Shown piece after piece: positions 43,738 to 53,045 of a DNA stretch of 64,000 bases (position 1 is its first letter; the number at the start of each line of letters is the position of its first letter). The stretch lies in contig NZ_JANLNV010000079.1 in the NCBI RefSeq assembly GCF_025465935.1, positions 25,198 through 89,197 on the forward strand. Reading direction: 5' to 3'. Both the position numbers and the translations under genes were made by a program. Origin of the DNA: Pseudomonas sp. 7P_10.2_Bac1. Lineage in GTDB: Bacteria; Pseudomonadota; Gammaproteobacteria; Pseudomonadales; Pseudomonadaceae. The notes beneath the pieces were generated by a model. That model was not told where the DNA came from. It ran no database searches and saw only the letters and a list, made by a program, of their open reading frames with translations.

Positions 43738-43836
43738 TGCTCGCCGCTGACGAAACCCAAGGCCGCGATGGGGTTTGAGGCAACCCCCAGCCGATGGTCT
43801 TCGTCTCGGCGCCTCGTGCCTCGTCAGCGACTACAA
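43738..43836. repeat. Intergenic repeat of the TGTAGTCGCTGACGAGG family, inverted pair
   Basis: Right end CCTCGTCAGCGACTACA (43820-43836) is the exact reverse complement of 33780-33796. The left end GCTCGCCGCTGACGAAAC is a diverged inverted copy. It occupies the left third of the 397-base gap before fadB; nothing else but the promoter is seen there. Confidence 0.65.
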
Positions 43837-43935
43837 TCGTTGTTCGCGCTTCCAGGTGTTTTGAAACTGACTGGTGAGTCGTTTTGTCATCCTCGTTTTG
43901 GGCAATTGACAATCGATGGCTTTTCCGTGAAGGTG

Positions 43936-43964
43936 TCGACACCCAAATCAAACGGGCGTATGAA
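43936..43964 (+). promoter_or_regulatory. Candidate fadBA promoter with overlapping PsrA-like operator
   Basis: TCGACA (43936-43941), 17-base spacer, TATGAA (43959-43964). Overlapping the -10 is CAAAC-GGGC-GTATG (43949-43962), one mismatch from the PsrA pattern (G/C)AAAC-N4-GTTT(G/C). It lies about 160 bases before fadB. PsrA is known to repress fadBA5 in P. aeruginosa. Confidence 0.5.
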
Positions 43965-44124
43965 TCGGGTGTTTGTCTTGTCAGACGATGCTCGCAGAAC
44001 CCCGACTATCGCGTTGGCGGGTGTGCCTGGCGGATTGGCAATAGCATTGACGCAAAGGTCAGTGACAGCCAGACGCTAGCTTCCGACGTGTACTGTTCAG
44101 CTTCCATATCGTGGAGATCAGTTG

Positions 44125-46272
44125 ATGATTTACGAAGGTAAAGCCATCACGGTTACGGCTCTTGAAAGTGGCATCGTCGAACTCAAGTTCGATCTCAAGG
44201 GTGAGTCCGTCAACAAGTTCAACCGTCTAACCCTGAACGAATTGCGTCAGGCAGTGGATGCGATCAAGGCAGATGCTTCGGTCAAGGGTGTCATCGTTTC
44301 CAGTGCCAAAGACGTCTTCATCGTCGGCGCTGACATCACCGAATTCGTCGAAAACTTCAAGTTGCCGGATGCCGAGCTGATCGCGGGCAACCTCGAAGCC
44401 AACAAAATCTTCAGTGATTTCGAAGACCTCAACGTCCCGACTGTTGCCGTGATCAATGGCATCGCGTTGGGGGGCGGCCTGGAGATGTGCCTGGCGGCGG
44501 ACTTCCGCGTCATGGCTGACAGCGCCAAGATCGGCCTGCCAGAAGTCAAGCTGGGCATCTACCCGGGCTTTGGCGGCACCGTGCGTCTGCCACGCCTGAT
44601 TGGCGTTGATAACGCCGTTGAGTGGATCGCCTCGGGCAAGGAAAACCGTGCCGAAGACGCGCTGAAAGTCGGCGTCGTCGATGTGGTGGTGCCTGCTGCC
44701 AAGCTGGCCACCGCTGCACTGGACATCATCAAGCGCGCCATCAGCGGCGAGCTGGACTACAAGGCCAAGCGTCAGCCGAAACTTGAAAAACTCAAGTTGA
44801 ACGCAATTGAACAAATGATGGCCTTCGAAACCGCCAAGGGTTTTGTTGCAGGTCAGGCTGGCCCGAACTACCCGGCGCCGGTTGAAGCGATCAAGACCAT
44901 CCAGAAAGCTGCGAACTTCGGTCGCGACAAGGCGCTGGAAGTTGAAGCCGCAGGTTTTGCCAAACTGGCCAAGACATCGGCTTCCAACGCGTTGATCGGT
45001 TTGTTCCTGAACGATCAGGAACTGAAGAAAAAAGCCAAGATCTACGACAAGATCGCCAAGGACGTGAAGCAGGCTGCCGTACTCGGCGCAGGCATCATGG
45101 GTGGCGGTATTGCCTATCAGTCGGCCTCCAAAGGCACGCCGATCCTGATGAAGGACATCAACGAGCACGGCATCGAGCAAGGCCTGGCGGAAGCCGCCAA
45201 GCTGCTGGTGGGCCGCGTTGATAAAGGCCGCATGACCCCGGCCAAAATGGCCGAAGTGCTTAACGGTATTCGTCCTACCTTGTCCTACGGTGATTTCGGC
45301 AACGTCGACCTGGTGGTCGAAGCGGTTGTTGAAAACCCGAAGGTCAAGCAAGCGGTACTGGCTGAAGTGGAAACTCACGTCAAGGAAGATGCCATTCTGG
45401 CCTCCAACACCTCGACCATTTCCATCAGCCTGCTGGCCAAGGCGCTCAAGCGTCCGGAAAACTTTGTCGGCATGCACTTCTTCAACCCGGTGCACATGAT
45501 GCCTCTGGTTGAAGTGATTCGTGGCGAGAAGTCGAGCGAGCAAGCCGTTGCCACCACCGTTGCCTACGCCAAGAAAATGGGCAAGAACCCGATCGTGGTC
45601 AACGACTGCCCGGGCTTTTTGGTCAACCGCGTGCTGTTCCCGTACTTCGGCGGTTTCGCCAAGTTGGTCAGTGCCGGTGTCGACTTTGTGCGCATCGACA
45701 AAGTGATGGAAAAATTCGGTTGGCCGATGGGGCCTGCCTACCTGATGGACGTGGTCGGTATCGACACCGGCCACCACGGCCGTGACGTGATGGCTGAAGG
45801 CTTCCCGGACCGCATGAAAGATGACCGTCGTTCGGCGGTGGATGCGCTGTACGAAGCCAACCGCCTGGGTCAGAAGAACGGCAAGGGCTTCTACGCCTAC
45901 GAGCCGGACAAGAAGGGCAAGCAGAAGAAAGTCGTGGATTCGAGCGTGCTTGAAGTGCTCAAGCCGATTGTCTACGAACAGCGCGACGTCACCGACGAAG
46001 ACATCATCAACTGGATGATGATCCCGCTGTGCCTGGAAACCGTGCGCTGCCTGGAAGACGGCATCGTTGAAACCGCAGCCGAGGCCGATATGGGCCTGGT
46101 CTATGGCATTGGCTTCCCACTGTTCCGTGGCGGCGCGCTGCGCTACATCGACTCGATCGGTGTTGCAGAGTTCGTGGCCCTGGCTGATCAGTACGCTGAG
46201 CTGGGCGCGCTGTACCACCCGACTGCGAAGCTGCGCGAAATGGCCAAGAACGGTCAGAGCTTCTTCGGTTAA
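44125..46272 (+). CDS. fadB: Fatty acid oxidation complex alpha subunit FadB
   Basis: 715 residues, the known Pseudomonas length. N-terminal enoyl-CoA hydratase/isomerase (about 1-190; VFIVGADITEF, ALGGGLEMCLAADFR), then 3-hydroxyacyl-CoA dehydrogenase with the NAD motif AAVLGAGIMGGGIAYQSASK near 316 and HFFNPVHMMPLVEVI near 450. It carries out hydration and oxidation in beta-oxidation. The ATG 44125 has GGAG 8 bases upstream. fadA follows after 27 bases. Confidence 0.96.
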   Translation: MIYEGKAITVTALESGIVELKFDLKGESVNKFNRLTLNELRQAVDAIKADASVKGVIVSSAKDVFIVGADITEFVENFKLPDAELIAGNLEANKIFSDFEDLNVPTVAVINGIALGGGLEMCLAADFRVMADSAKIGLPEVKLGIYPGFGGTVRLPRLIGVDNAVEWIASGKENRAEDALKVGVVDVVVPAAKLATAALDIIKRAISGELDYKAKRQPKLEKLKLNAIEQMMAFETAKGFVAGQAGPNYPAPVEAIKTIQKAANFGRDKALEVEAAGFAKLAKTSASNALIGLFLNDQELKKKAKIYDKIAKDVKQAAVLGAGIMGGGIAYQSASKGTPILMKDINEHGIEQGLAEAAKLLVGRVDKGRMTPAKMAEVLNGIRPTLSYGDFGNVDLVVEAVVENPKVKQAVLAEVETHVKEDAILASNTSTISISLLAKALKRPENFVGMHFFNPVHMMPLVEVIRGEKSSEQAVATTVAYAKKMGKNPIVVNDCPGFLVNRVLFPYFGGFAKLVSAGVDFVRIDKVMEKFGWPMGPAYLMDVVGIDTGHHGRDVMAEGFPDRMKDDRRSAVDALYEANRLGQKNGKGFYAYEPDKKGKQKKVVDSSVLEVLKPIVYEQRDVTDEDIINWMMIPLCLETVRCLEDGIVETAAEADMGLVYGIGFPLFRGGALRYIDSIGVAEFVALADQYAELGALYHPTAKLREMAKNGQSFFG

Positions 46273-46299
46273 GCGCCCCATTAGAGTGAGAGTGAAATT

Positions 46300-47475
46300 A
46301 TGAGCTTGAATCCTAGAGACGTGGTGATTGTCGACTTCGGTCGCACCCCGATGGGCCGCTCCAAGGGTGGCATGCACCGCAACACCCGTGCTGAAGACAT
46401 GTCTGCGCACCTGATCAGCAAAGTGCTGGAGCGCAACAGCAAAGTCGACCCGGCTGAAGTTGAAGACGTGATCTGGGGCTGTGTAAACCAGACCCTGGAG
46501 CAAGGCTGGAACATCGCGCGCATGGCGTCGCTGATGACCCAGATCCCGCACACGTCGGCGGCACAAACCGTGAGCCGTCTGTGCGGCTCGTCCATGAGCG
46601 CACTGCATACTGCTGCGCAAGCAATCATGACCGGCAACGGTGACGTGTTTGTCGTGGGCGGCGTCGAGCACATGGGCCACGTGAGCATGATGCACGGTGT
46701 CGACCCTAACCCGCACATGTCGCTGTACGCGGCAAAAGCCTCGGGCATGATGGGCCTGACTGCCGAAATGCTGGGCAAGATGCACGGCATCACCCGTGAG
46801 CAACAGGATGCCTTTGGCGTGCGTTCTCATCAGTTGGCCCACAAGGCAACGATTGAAGGCAAGTTCAAGGACGAAATCATCCCGATGCAAGGGTATGACG
46901 AGAATGGCTTCCTGAAAGTCTTCGATTACGATGAGACCATCCGTCCGGAAACCACCCTGGAAAGCCTGGCAGCCTTGAAGCCAGCGTTTAACCCCAAGGG
47001 CGGCACCGTGACTGCCGGTACTTCGTCGCAGATCACCGACGGTGCGTCGTGCATGATCGTCATGTCGGCCCAGCGCGCCAAGGACTTGGGTCTGGAACCG
47101 TTGGCTGTGATTCGTTCGATGGCACTGGCAGGTGTGGACCCGGCAATCATGGGCTATGGTCCAGTACCAGCCACGCAAAAAGCGTTGAAGCGTGCTGGCT
47201 TGAATATGGCCGATATCGACTTCATTGAGCTTAACGAAGCTTTCGCTGCACAGGCCCTGCCGGTGCTGAAAGATTTGAAAGTACTCGACAAGATGGATGA
47301 GAAGGTTAACCTGCACGGCGGTGCAATTGCTCTGGGCCATCCATTTGGCTGTTCGGGCGCTCGCATCTCCGGCACTTTGCTCAATGTAATGAAGCAAAAT
47401 GGCGGCACTTTCGGGTTGTCCACCATGTGCATTGGTCTTGGCCAGGGCATTGCCACTGTCTTCGAGCGCGTTTAA
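46300..47475 (+). CDS. fadA: 3-ketoacyl-CoA thiolase FadA
   Basis: 391 residues. Nucleophile cysteine in VSRLCGSSMSALHTAAQ near residue 95; GHPFGCSGARISGTLL near 347 and CIGLGQGIA near 377 hold the other catalytic His and Cys. It cleaves ketoacyl-CoA to acetyl-CoA and forms the complex with FadB. Terminator follows. Confidence 0.96.
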   Translation: MSLNPRDVVIVDFGRTPMGRSKGGMHRNTRAEDMSAHLISKVLERNSKVDPAEVEDVIWGCVNQTLEQGWNIARMASLMTQIPHTSAAQTVSRLCGSSMSALHTAAQAIMTGNGDVFVVGGVEHMGHVSMMHGVDPNPHMSLYAAKASGMMGLTAEMLGKMHGITREQQDAFGVRSHQLAHKATIEGKFKDEIIPMQGYDENGFLKVFDYDETIRPETTLESLAALKPAFNPKGGTVTAGTSSQITDGASCMIVMSAQRAKDLGLEPLAVIRSMALAGVDPAIMGYGPVPATQKALKRAGLNMADIDFIELNEAFAAQALPVLKDLKVLDKMDEKVNLHGGAIALGHPFGCSGARISGTLLNVMKQNGGTFGLSTMCIGLGQGIATVFERV

Positions 47476-47494
47476 CGCGTTGCGTTGATGGAAG

Positions 47495-47520
47495 CCGGGG
47501 CCATGTGCCCCGGTTTTTGT
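47495..47520 (+). terminator. Terminator of fadBA
   Basis: CCGGGGC-CATGT-GCCCCGG followed by TTTTT, 20 bases after the fadA stop. Confidence 0.9.
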
Positions 47521-47558
47521 TTTGGGCTTTTTTTATTTTTTTTGCAGAGGGCCGCAAC

Positions 47559-47795
47559 ATGTCGCTACAACCTGGGCTCTATCAACATTACAAAGGCCCG
47601 CAATATCGGGTATTCAATGTGGCCCGCCACTCTGAAACCGAAGAGGATGTGGTGTTTTACCAAGCCCTGTATGGCGATTACGGCTTTTGGGTTCGCCCGC
47701 TGAGCATGTTTCTCGAGACGGTTATCGTCGAAGGGGAGCAGGTCCCGCGTTTCGCCTTGATTAAGGCGGAACCGAGCCTTTTTTCTCGGTCATGA
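47559..47795 (+). CDS. DUF1653 protein
   Basis: 78 residues. The whole protein is a DUF1653 domain: PGLYQHYKGPQYRVFNVARH, then VVFYQALYGDYGFWVRPLSM. The fold is SH3-like and the function unknown. GAGG lies about 8 bases before the ATG at 47559. Confidence 0.85.
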   Translation: MSLQPGLYQHYKGPQYRVFNVARHSETEEDVVFYQALYGDYGFWVRPLSMFLETVIVEGEQVPRFALIKAEPSLFSRS

Positions 47796-47820
47796 GGCCT
47801 GGTCGCGCAGAACCCTGTGC

Positions 47821-47849
47821 TTGACCTCACCTTGCAGCCACTATATATA
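47821..47849 (+). promoter_or_regulatory. Sigma-70 promoter of topA
   Basis: TTGACC (47821-47826), 17-base spacer, TATATA (47844-47849), 60 bases before the ATG. Confidence 0.7.
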
Positions 47850-47909
47850 GCGGTGCCGCGTCAGGCGCTCACCGCCTTTCACTTCTAGAATTCAGGAATT
47901 TTCTGATCC

Positions 47910-50537
47910 ATGGGCAAATCGCTGGTCATTGTGGAATCCCCGGCTAAGGCCAAGACCATCAACAAGTACTTGGGTAACGAGTACGTGGTGAAGTCGAGTA
48001 TCGGCCATATCCGAGACCTGCCCACCAGCGGTTCGGCTAGCGCCAGTAAAGAACCTGCTGCCAAGCGTGGCAAGGCAGCGGCGGGCGAAGCGCCGGCCCT
48101 GTCGCCTAAAGAGAAGGCTCAAAAGCAGCTGATCTCGCGCATGGGTGTCGATCCCGAGCATGGCTGGAAAGCCAAGTACGAGATTCTTCCCGGCAAGGAA
48201 AAGGTCATCGAAGAGCTGCGTCGGCTCGCCAAGGATGCTGACACCATCTATCTCGCAACCGACTTGGATCGCGAGGGGGAAGCCATTGCCTGGCACCTGC
48301 GCGAAGCCATCGGTGGGGATGACAGCCGCTACAAGCGCGTGGTGTTCAACGAAATCACCAAGAAGGCGATTCAGGAAGCCTTCTCCAAGCCGGGTGAGCT
48401 GGATATCAACCGTGTGAATGCACAACAGGCGCGTCGTTTCCTCGACCGCGTGGTGGGCTACATGGTTTCGCCGTTGCTGTGGGCCAAGATTGCCCGTGGG
48501 CTGTCGGCCGGTCGTGTGCAGTCGGTTGCCGTGAAGCTGGTGGTTGAGCGTGAGCGTGAAATTCGTGCGTTCAACCCCGAAGAGTACTGGGAAGTTCACG
48601 CTGACTTGAGCACCGCCAAGGGTGCAAAAGTGCGCTTTGATGTGGCCCGCGAAAACGGCGAGGCCTTCAAGCCGCTCAATGAAGCCCAGGCCATGGCAGC
48701 GCTGGAGAAGCTCAAGGCTTCCAGCTACACCATCGCCAAGCGTGAAGACAAACCGACCAGCAGCAAGCCGTCGGCCCCGTTTATCACCTCCACCCTGCAG
48801 CAGGCCGCGAGCAACCGCCTGGGCTTCGGGGTGAAGAAAACCATGATGATGGCTCAGCGTTTGTACGAAGCGGGCTACATCACGTATATGCGTACTGACT
48901 CCACCAACCTGTCTGCTGATGCAGTCGCGATGGCGCGCACTTACATCGAAAGCGAGTTTGGCGAGAGCTATCTGCCGCCGACGCCTAACGTGTACAGCAG
49001 CAAGGAGGGCGCACAAGAGGCTCACGAAGCGATTCGTCCGTCTGACGTGAATATGCACCCGAGCAAGCTCTCGGGCATGGAGCGCGACGCTGAGCGCCTT
49101 TACGAACTGATCTGGCGTCAATTCGTCGCCTGCCAGATGCTGCCGGCCAAATACTTGTCGACCACCGTCAGCGTGGCCGCAGGTGACTTCGAACTGCGTG
49201 CCAAGGGCCGCATTCTGAAGTTCGACGGCTATACCCGGGTGATGCCACAGATCACCAAGCCTGGCGATGACGATGTCCTGCCGGACATGGCCCAGGGTGA
49301 TGCGCTGAAACTGATCCATCTGGACCCGACCCAGCACTTCACCAAGCCGCCGGCGCGTTACTCCGAAGCCAGTCTGGTGAAAGAGATGGAAAAACGCGGT
49401 ATTGGTCGTCCTTCGACCTACGCCGCGATCATCGGCACCATCCAGGACCGTGGTTATGTGGCGCTGCATAACCGGCGCTTCTACTCCGAAAAAATGGGCG
49501 ACATCGTTACCGAGCGCCTGGCTGAGAGTTTCTCTGACCTCATGGACTACGGCTTCACCGCCGGCATGGAAGAGAACCTCGACGATGTGGCGCAAGGTGA
49601 GCGCGACTGGAAAAACGTGCTGGACGAGTTCTACGGCGACTTCAAGAAGAAGCTGGAAGTCGCGGCGGCGCCGGAAGGCGGCATGCGTGCCAACCAGCCG
49701 GTGATGACCGATATTCCGTGCAAGGAATGCGGGCGTCCAATGCAGATTCGTACGGCCTCAACAGGCGTGTTCCTGGGTTGCTCGGGTTACAGCCTGCCGC
49801 CGAAAGAGCGTTGCAAGGCCACCGTCAACCTGGTGCCGGGCGATGAAATCGCGGCGGATGACGAGGGTGAGTCCGAATCGCTGGTGCTGTTGGGCAAACA
49901 CCGTTGCCCGATTTGCAGCACGGCGATGGATGCCTACCTGCTGGATGAGAAACACAAACTGCACATCTGCGGTAACAACCCGGATTGTGTGGGGTATGAG
50001 ATCGAAGAAGGCAACTACCGCATCAAGGGCTATGAAGGGCCAAGCTTGGAGTGCGACAAGTGCGGCAGTGAGATGCAGCTTAAAACAGGGCGTTTCGGCA
50101 AGTTCTTCGGCTGTACCAACCCAGAGTGTAAAAACACTCGCAAACTGCTGAAGAGCGGTGAAGCGGCGCCACCGAAAATGGATCCGGTGAAAATGCCGGA
50201 GCTCAAGTGCGAGAAGGTCGATGACACCTATATCTTGCGTGATGGCGCTTCGGGGTTGTTCCTGGCCGCGAGTCAATTCCCGAAAAACCGTGAAACCCGC
50301 GCGCCATTGGTGATCGAAATCATCCCGCACAAGCACGAGATTGATGCCAAGTATCACTTCTTGTGCGACGCGCCGAAGAAAGACCCGGAAGGCCGTCCGG
50401 CGGTGATTCGCTACAGCCGCAAGACCAAGGAGCAGTACGTGCAGACCGAAGTCGATGGCAAGCCGACAGGCTGGCGTGCGTTCTACGACGGCGGTAGCTG
50501 GAAGGTTGAAGACAAGCGTAAAGAAAAAGACGCCTGA
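47910..50537 (+). CDS. topA: DNA topoisomerase I
   Basis: 875 residues, type IA. Toprim domain at the N-terminus (KSLVIVESPAKAKTI; ATDLDREGEAIAWHL near 115), active-site tyrosine Tyr326 in YITYMRTDSTNLS, and three C-terminal cysteine-rich zinc modules (starting CKECGRP, CPICSTA and CDKCGSE). It relaxes negative supercoils. The last 130 residues have no zinc cysteines, in the pattern of gammaproteobacterial TopA. Single promoter and terminator suggest a monocistronic unit. Confidence 0.97.
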   Translation: MGKSLVIVESPAKAKTINKYLGNEYVVKSSIGHIRDLPTSGSASASKEPAAKRGKAAAGEAPALSPKEKAQKQLISRMGVDPEHGWKAKYEILPGKEKVIEELRRLAKDADTIYLATDLDREGEAIAWHLREAIGGDDSRYKRVVFNEITKKAIQEAFSKPGELDINRVNAQQARRFLDRVVGYMVSPLLWAKIARGLSAGRVQSVAVKLVVEREREIRAFNPEEYWEVHADLSTAKGAKVRFDVARENGEAFKPLNEAQAMAALEKLKASSYTIAKREDKPTSSKPSAPFITSTLQQAASNRLGFGVKKTMMMAQRLYEAGYITYMRTDSTNLSADAVAMARTYIESEFGESYLPPTPNVYSSKEGAQEAHEAIRPSDVNMHPSKLSGMERDAERLYELIWRQFVACQMLPAKYLSTTVSVAAGDFELRAKGRILKFDGYTRVMPQITKPGDDDVLPDMAQGDALKLIHLDPTQHFTKPPARYSEASLVKEMEKRGIGRPSTYAAIIGTIQDRGYVALHNRRFYSEKMGDIVTERLAESFSDLMDYGFTAGMEENLDDVAQGERDWKNVLDEFYGDFKKKLEVAAAPEGGMRANQPVMTDIPCKECGRPMQIRTASTGVFLGCSGYSLPPKERCKATVNLVPGDEIAADDEGESESLVLLGKHRCPICSTAMDAYLLDEKHKLHICGNNPDCVGYEIEEGNYRIKGYEGPSLECDKCGSEMQLKTGRFGKFFGCTNPECKNTRKLLKSGEAAPPKMDPVKMPELKCEKVDDTYILRDGASGLFLAASQFPKNRETRAPLVIEIIPHKHEIDAKYHFLCDAPKKDPEGRPAVIRYSRKTKEQYVQTEVDGKPTGWRAFYDGGSWKVEDKRKEKDA

Positions 50538-50561
50538 CACCGAACTGACCGCTACACCTAA

Positions 50562-50597
50562 AACCGCGTAAGGGCTGCATGCCTTGCGCGGTTTTTT
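50562..50597 (+). terminator. Terminator of topA
   Basis: AACCGCGTAAGG and CCTTGCGCGGTT pair over 12 bp (one G-U) around an 8-nt loop, followed by TTTTT. Confidence 0.9.
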
Positions 50598-50809
50598 GTT
50601 GTTAGGGCCTTGTTGGGCGGCTGTCGATCCTGGGTGGAGGTCGCTAAGCAACTCATCGCAGCCTTCGTTCCTAGGCGGCAACCTCGGGGATCTTTGGTAT
50701 ACCGCGGGTGTGTGCGTGAAAAATCCTCTCATCGCGGCCTTGCACCCTTACGCCCTGATACCTGAGACTGCTGGCCTGCCCTCACTTATTTGCTGTGGAG
50801 CGCCTCTAC

Positions 50810-51331
50810 ATGGCTCACGAACTCTATACCCGTACCAATCAGAAAATTTATTTCGCCGGTTTGGCGATTGAAGCCATGAACAAAGCCAGCGAGGGGCGGG
50901 CCATGAACGCCCAGGCGCTGGTTCAGGCTGAGCGTGAATCTGCCATTTTTCATCTGTATGGCGCTTTGCTTGGTCTGGGTCATGAGATCGCTGGCTTTTA
51001 TCGGCTGCCACAGGCGAATGCTTCACGCGTTGAGCTGTTGCTCACCCCGCAAGTCCTGGAAGCGGTGGCCATTCCAGAATTGGCGGAAATGGTGGAGTTA
51101 GCGCACGCACCGCACAGTTGGCTGGCTCAGTTGATCGCTGTACACGCTGCGTTGTATCAGCCATTGCAAGCACCAAAGAAGGTCAAGGCAGACGTGTTTC
51201 AGCCCTTGATTGAAGCGGTCAATCTGGAAGACGAAACGCCTGAGGAGCTCAGCCGGGAGACACTGGAAACGTGGCGCCAAAACCTCAAAGGCTTGGCCAT
51301 CAGGTTCCGTGATGGACTCAATGAGTGTTGA
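50810..51331 (+). CDS. DUF6586-like conserved Pseudomonas protein
   Basis: 173 residues, all-alpha, with no signal peptide or membrane segment. MAHELYTRTNQKIYFAGLAI and AQALVQAERESAIFHLYGAL are the well-kept N-terminal part. It occupies the place of PA3010 between topA and lexA. Function unknown. The ATG 50810 has GGAG 9 bases upstream. Confidence 0.8.
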   Translation: MAHELYTRTNQKIYFAGLAIEAMNKASEGRAMNAQALVQAERESAIFHLYGALLGLGHEIAGFYRLPQANASRVELLLTPQVLEAVAIPELAEMVELAHAPHSWLAQLIAVHAALYQPLQAPKKVKADVFQPLIEAVNLEDETPEELSRETLETWRQNLKGLAIRFRDGLNEC

Positions 51332-51369
51332 AGGTCGCGGATAAAACTGTACAGTCATTCATCAGTCCG

Positions 51370-51386
51370 TAATGAAACAGGCTCAG
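51370..51386. repeat. Half copy of the CTGTTTC family repeat
   Basis: TAATGAAACAGGCTCAG, sharing CGTAATGAAACAG with 40570-40582. It lies just before a TATAAT box at 51416. Confidence 0.4.
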
Positions 51387-51449
51387 AACCTGGAAAAAAA
51401 TTAAAGGATGACTGATATAATCCCGCGCTTTCGTGGAGAACAAACCTAT

Positions 51450-51683
51450 ATGCCAACGTCCTTTCTAGAAATTGTCGAATTGCCAGACGGCCGTATCGAG
51501 TTGCGCCGGGCTGAAGACGAGGGGTCTTTGGTGACGCTCAACTTTTCTGAAGATGCCAAGGCTTTTTTGCAAGGCCAACACGTTGAGGTGGCGAAAGCCA
51601 TGTTGAGTGTCGGTGTTCAGATGGCTGGCCGATTGGCCGAAGGCGAGCTTGAAAAAGATGAAGGGCCGCGCATTCTGCACTAA
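51450..51683 (+). CDS. Small conserved hypothetical protein
   Basis: 77 residues, acidic. MPTSFLEIVELPDGRIELRR and LVTLNFSEDAKAFL suggest a small beta then alpha fold. No domain is recognised. It matches the place of PA3009. TATAAT at 51416-51421 is a likely -10 box although no good -35 is seen. The ATG 51450 has GGAG 12 bases upstream. Confidence 0.75.
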   Translation: MPTSFLEIVELPDGRIELRRAEDEGSLVTLNFSEDAKAFLQGQHVEVAKAMLSVGVQMAGRLAEGELEKDEGPRILH

Positions 51684-51758
51684 GCCTCTCAAGGCCAGCA
51701 GATGGCGCTGACAGGCTTGTGCATAGGGCACAAGCGCTGTGTCGATCGCTACAACGAT

Positions 51759-52232
51759 TTAACCCAAACGAATATTAAGGCTTTGCCCGTTGCCGGTGCG
51801 TGCTGCGCTGCTGAGTTGTTGGCGAGCAGCGGCCGTTAGCGGGTTGATCCAGCTGACCACGGTATGGCTGCGGCCAAGGCGCAGTGCCTCGCACGTGAGT
51901 TGCAGGGCGCTTTTATTGCCGTTGGGTTGCAGCAGCAAGATGCGCTCGCGGTTCAGGCCTGCCTCGCGCAGCCAGCTTTGAGTCAGGCTGGCCGGCGGTG
52001 CAATCAGGGTCAACCAGCGATCGTCTTGTTGCTCACTGAGTTCGCGAAGCATGGGAGCCAGCAGGTTCAGGCAGTTTCCGGCAGCACCGCGCAGTGACAA
52101 CTCACTGAAAACTTCAGGTTCGGCGCTCCAGGGTGCATCGAGCACTTCTTTGATCGCAGGTGCCATGGGTTGTGCCATGAACACTTCGAACAAGGGGAGT
52201 TGTGCTGGCAGCGGTGTGTGTGGGAACTGCAT
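51759..52232 (-). CDS. sulA: SOS cell division inhibitor SulA
   Basis: 157 residues. FSELSLRGAAGNCLNLLAPM, LTLIAPPASLTQSWLREAGL and the C-terminal SWINPLTAAARQQL are the SulA/RecA-like family signature. It binds FtsZ and blocks the Z-ring during DNA damage. It follows lexA after 11 bases, the lexA-sulA operon of pseudomonads, so LexA controls both. Confidence 0.92.
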   Translation of the reverse strand: MQFPHTPLPAQLPLFEVFMAQPMAPAIKEVLDAPWSAEPEVFSELSLRGAAGNCLNLLAPMLRELSEQQDDRWLTLIAPPASLTQSWLREAGLNRERILLLQPNGNKSALQLTCEALRLGRSHTVVSWINPLTAAARQQLSSAARTGNGQSLNIRLG

Positions 52233-52243
52233 GACGTCTCCTA

Positions 52244-52852
52244 TTAGCGGCGTATGACGCCGACGCTCAGGCCTTCGATAACCAGTTCCTGCTCTTTGAG
52301 ATTGACCTCAATGGGCTCGAAATCCGGGTTTTCAGCGATTAGCCAGACCTTGCTGCCTTCACGTTTGAAGCGTTTTACGGTGACTTCGTCATCGATGCGA
52401 GCCACGACAATCTGGCCGTTGCGGACTTCGCGGCAGGTGTGTACAGCCAAGAGGTCACCATCGAAGATGCCGACGTCCTTCATGCTCATGCCCTGGACCC
52501 GCAGCAGGTAATCGGCGCGAGGATGGAAGAACGTCGGGTTGATGTTGCAGGATTCCTCGACGTGCTCTTGCGCCAGGATCGGCGCACCGGCAGCGACGCG
52601 GCCGATGATGGGCAGGGTGGATTCGTCGGCCTTGGCCTCAAAGCCAGGGATGCGAATCCCGCGCGAGGCGCCCGGAGTCATTTCGATAGCGCCCTTGCGT
52701 GCAAGGGCCTTGAGGTGTTCTTCCGCGGCGTTCGGCGACTTGAAGCCCAGTTCCTGTGCGATCTCGGCACGGGTGGGCGGGTATCCGTTGTCATCCAGGC
52801 ATCGCTTGATGAAGGCCAGGATCTCAGCTTGGCGTGGCGTCAGTTTTAACAT
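52244..52852 (-). CDS. lexA: SOS repressor LexA
   Basis: 202 residues. Winged helix DNA-binding domain (1-65; LTPRQAEILAFIKRCLDDNG), cleavage site Ala-Gly in RVAAGAPILAQE near residue 85, catalytic serine in MSMKDVGIFDGDLL near 120 and lysine in VTVKRFKREG near 157. RecA-stimulated self-cleavage opens the SOS regulon. Confidence 0.97.
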   Translation of the reverse strand: MLKLTPRQAEILAFIKRCLDDNGYPPTRAEIAQELGFKSPNAAEEHLKALARKGAIEMTPGASRGIRIPGFEAKADESTLPIIGRVAAGAPILAQEHVEESCNINPTFFHPRADYLLRVQGMSMKDVGIFDGDLLAVHTCREVRNGQIVVARIDDEVTVKRFKREGSKVWLIAENPDFEPIEVNLKEQELVIEGLSVGVIRR

Positions 52853-52862
52853 GGTGATCGCT

Positions 52863-52914
52863 CTGTCTTTTTATACAGTGACTGGGATTATATACAGTGA
52901 TAGCTGATTGGCAA
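52863..52914 (-). promoter_or_regulatory. lexA promoter with two SOS boxes
   Basis: On the minus strand TTGCCA (52909-52914), 16-base spacer, TATAAT (52887-52892). Box 1 CTGTATATAATCCCAG (52882-52897) covers the -10; box 2 CTGTATAAAAAGACAG (52863-52878) lies downstream. Both fit CTG-N10-CAG, and centres are 19 bases apart. Confidence 0.88.
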
Positions 52915-53045
52915 TCACCCATTTTCAGCCGTCCGCTGGACGGTCATCAAGGCTTTGGGTGCCAGGCCATTTATAAGGCAAAGCCTTGCCGGCCGTGGCT
53001 GTGGTTAAATACGAGACCGCCCGGTCGCAAAGCGAATACGTCACC

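Noticed and set aside
44227..47397. A 1056-codon open frame on the minus strand under fadBA
   Set aside because: It mirrors the strong codon bias of fadB and fadA, has no ribosome site and no recognisable protein family.
51341..51352. ACTGTACAGT as a third SOS box
   Set aside because: The sequence does not satisfy CTG-N10-CAG and lies far from the lexA-sulA promoter.
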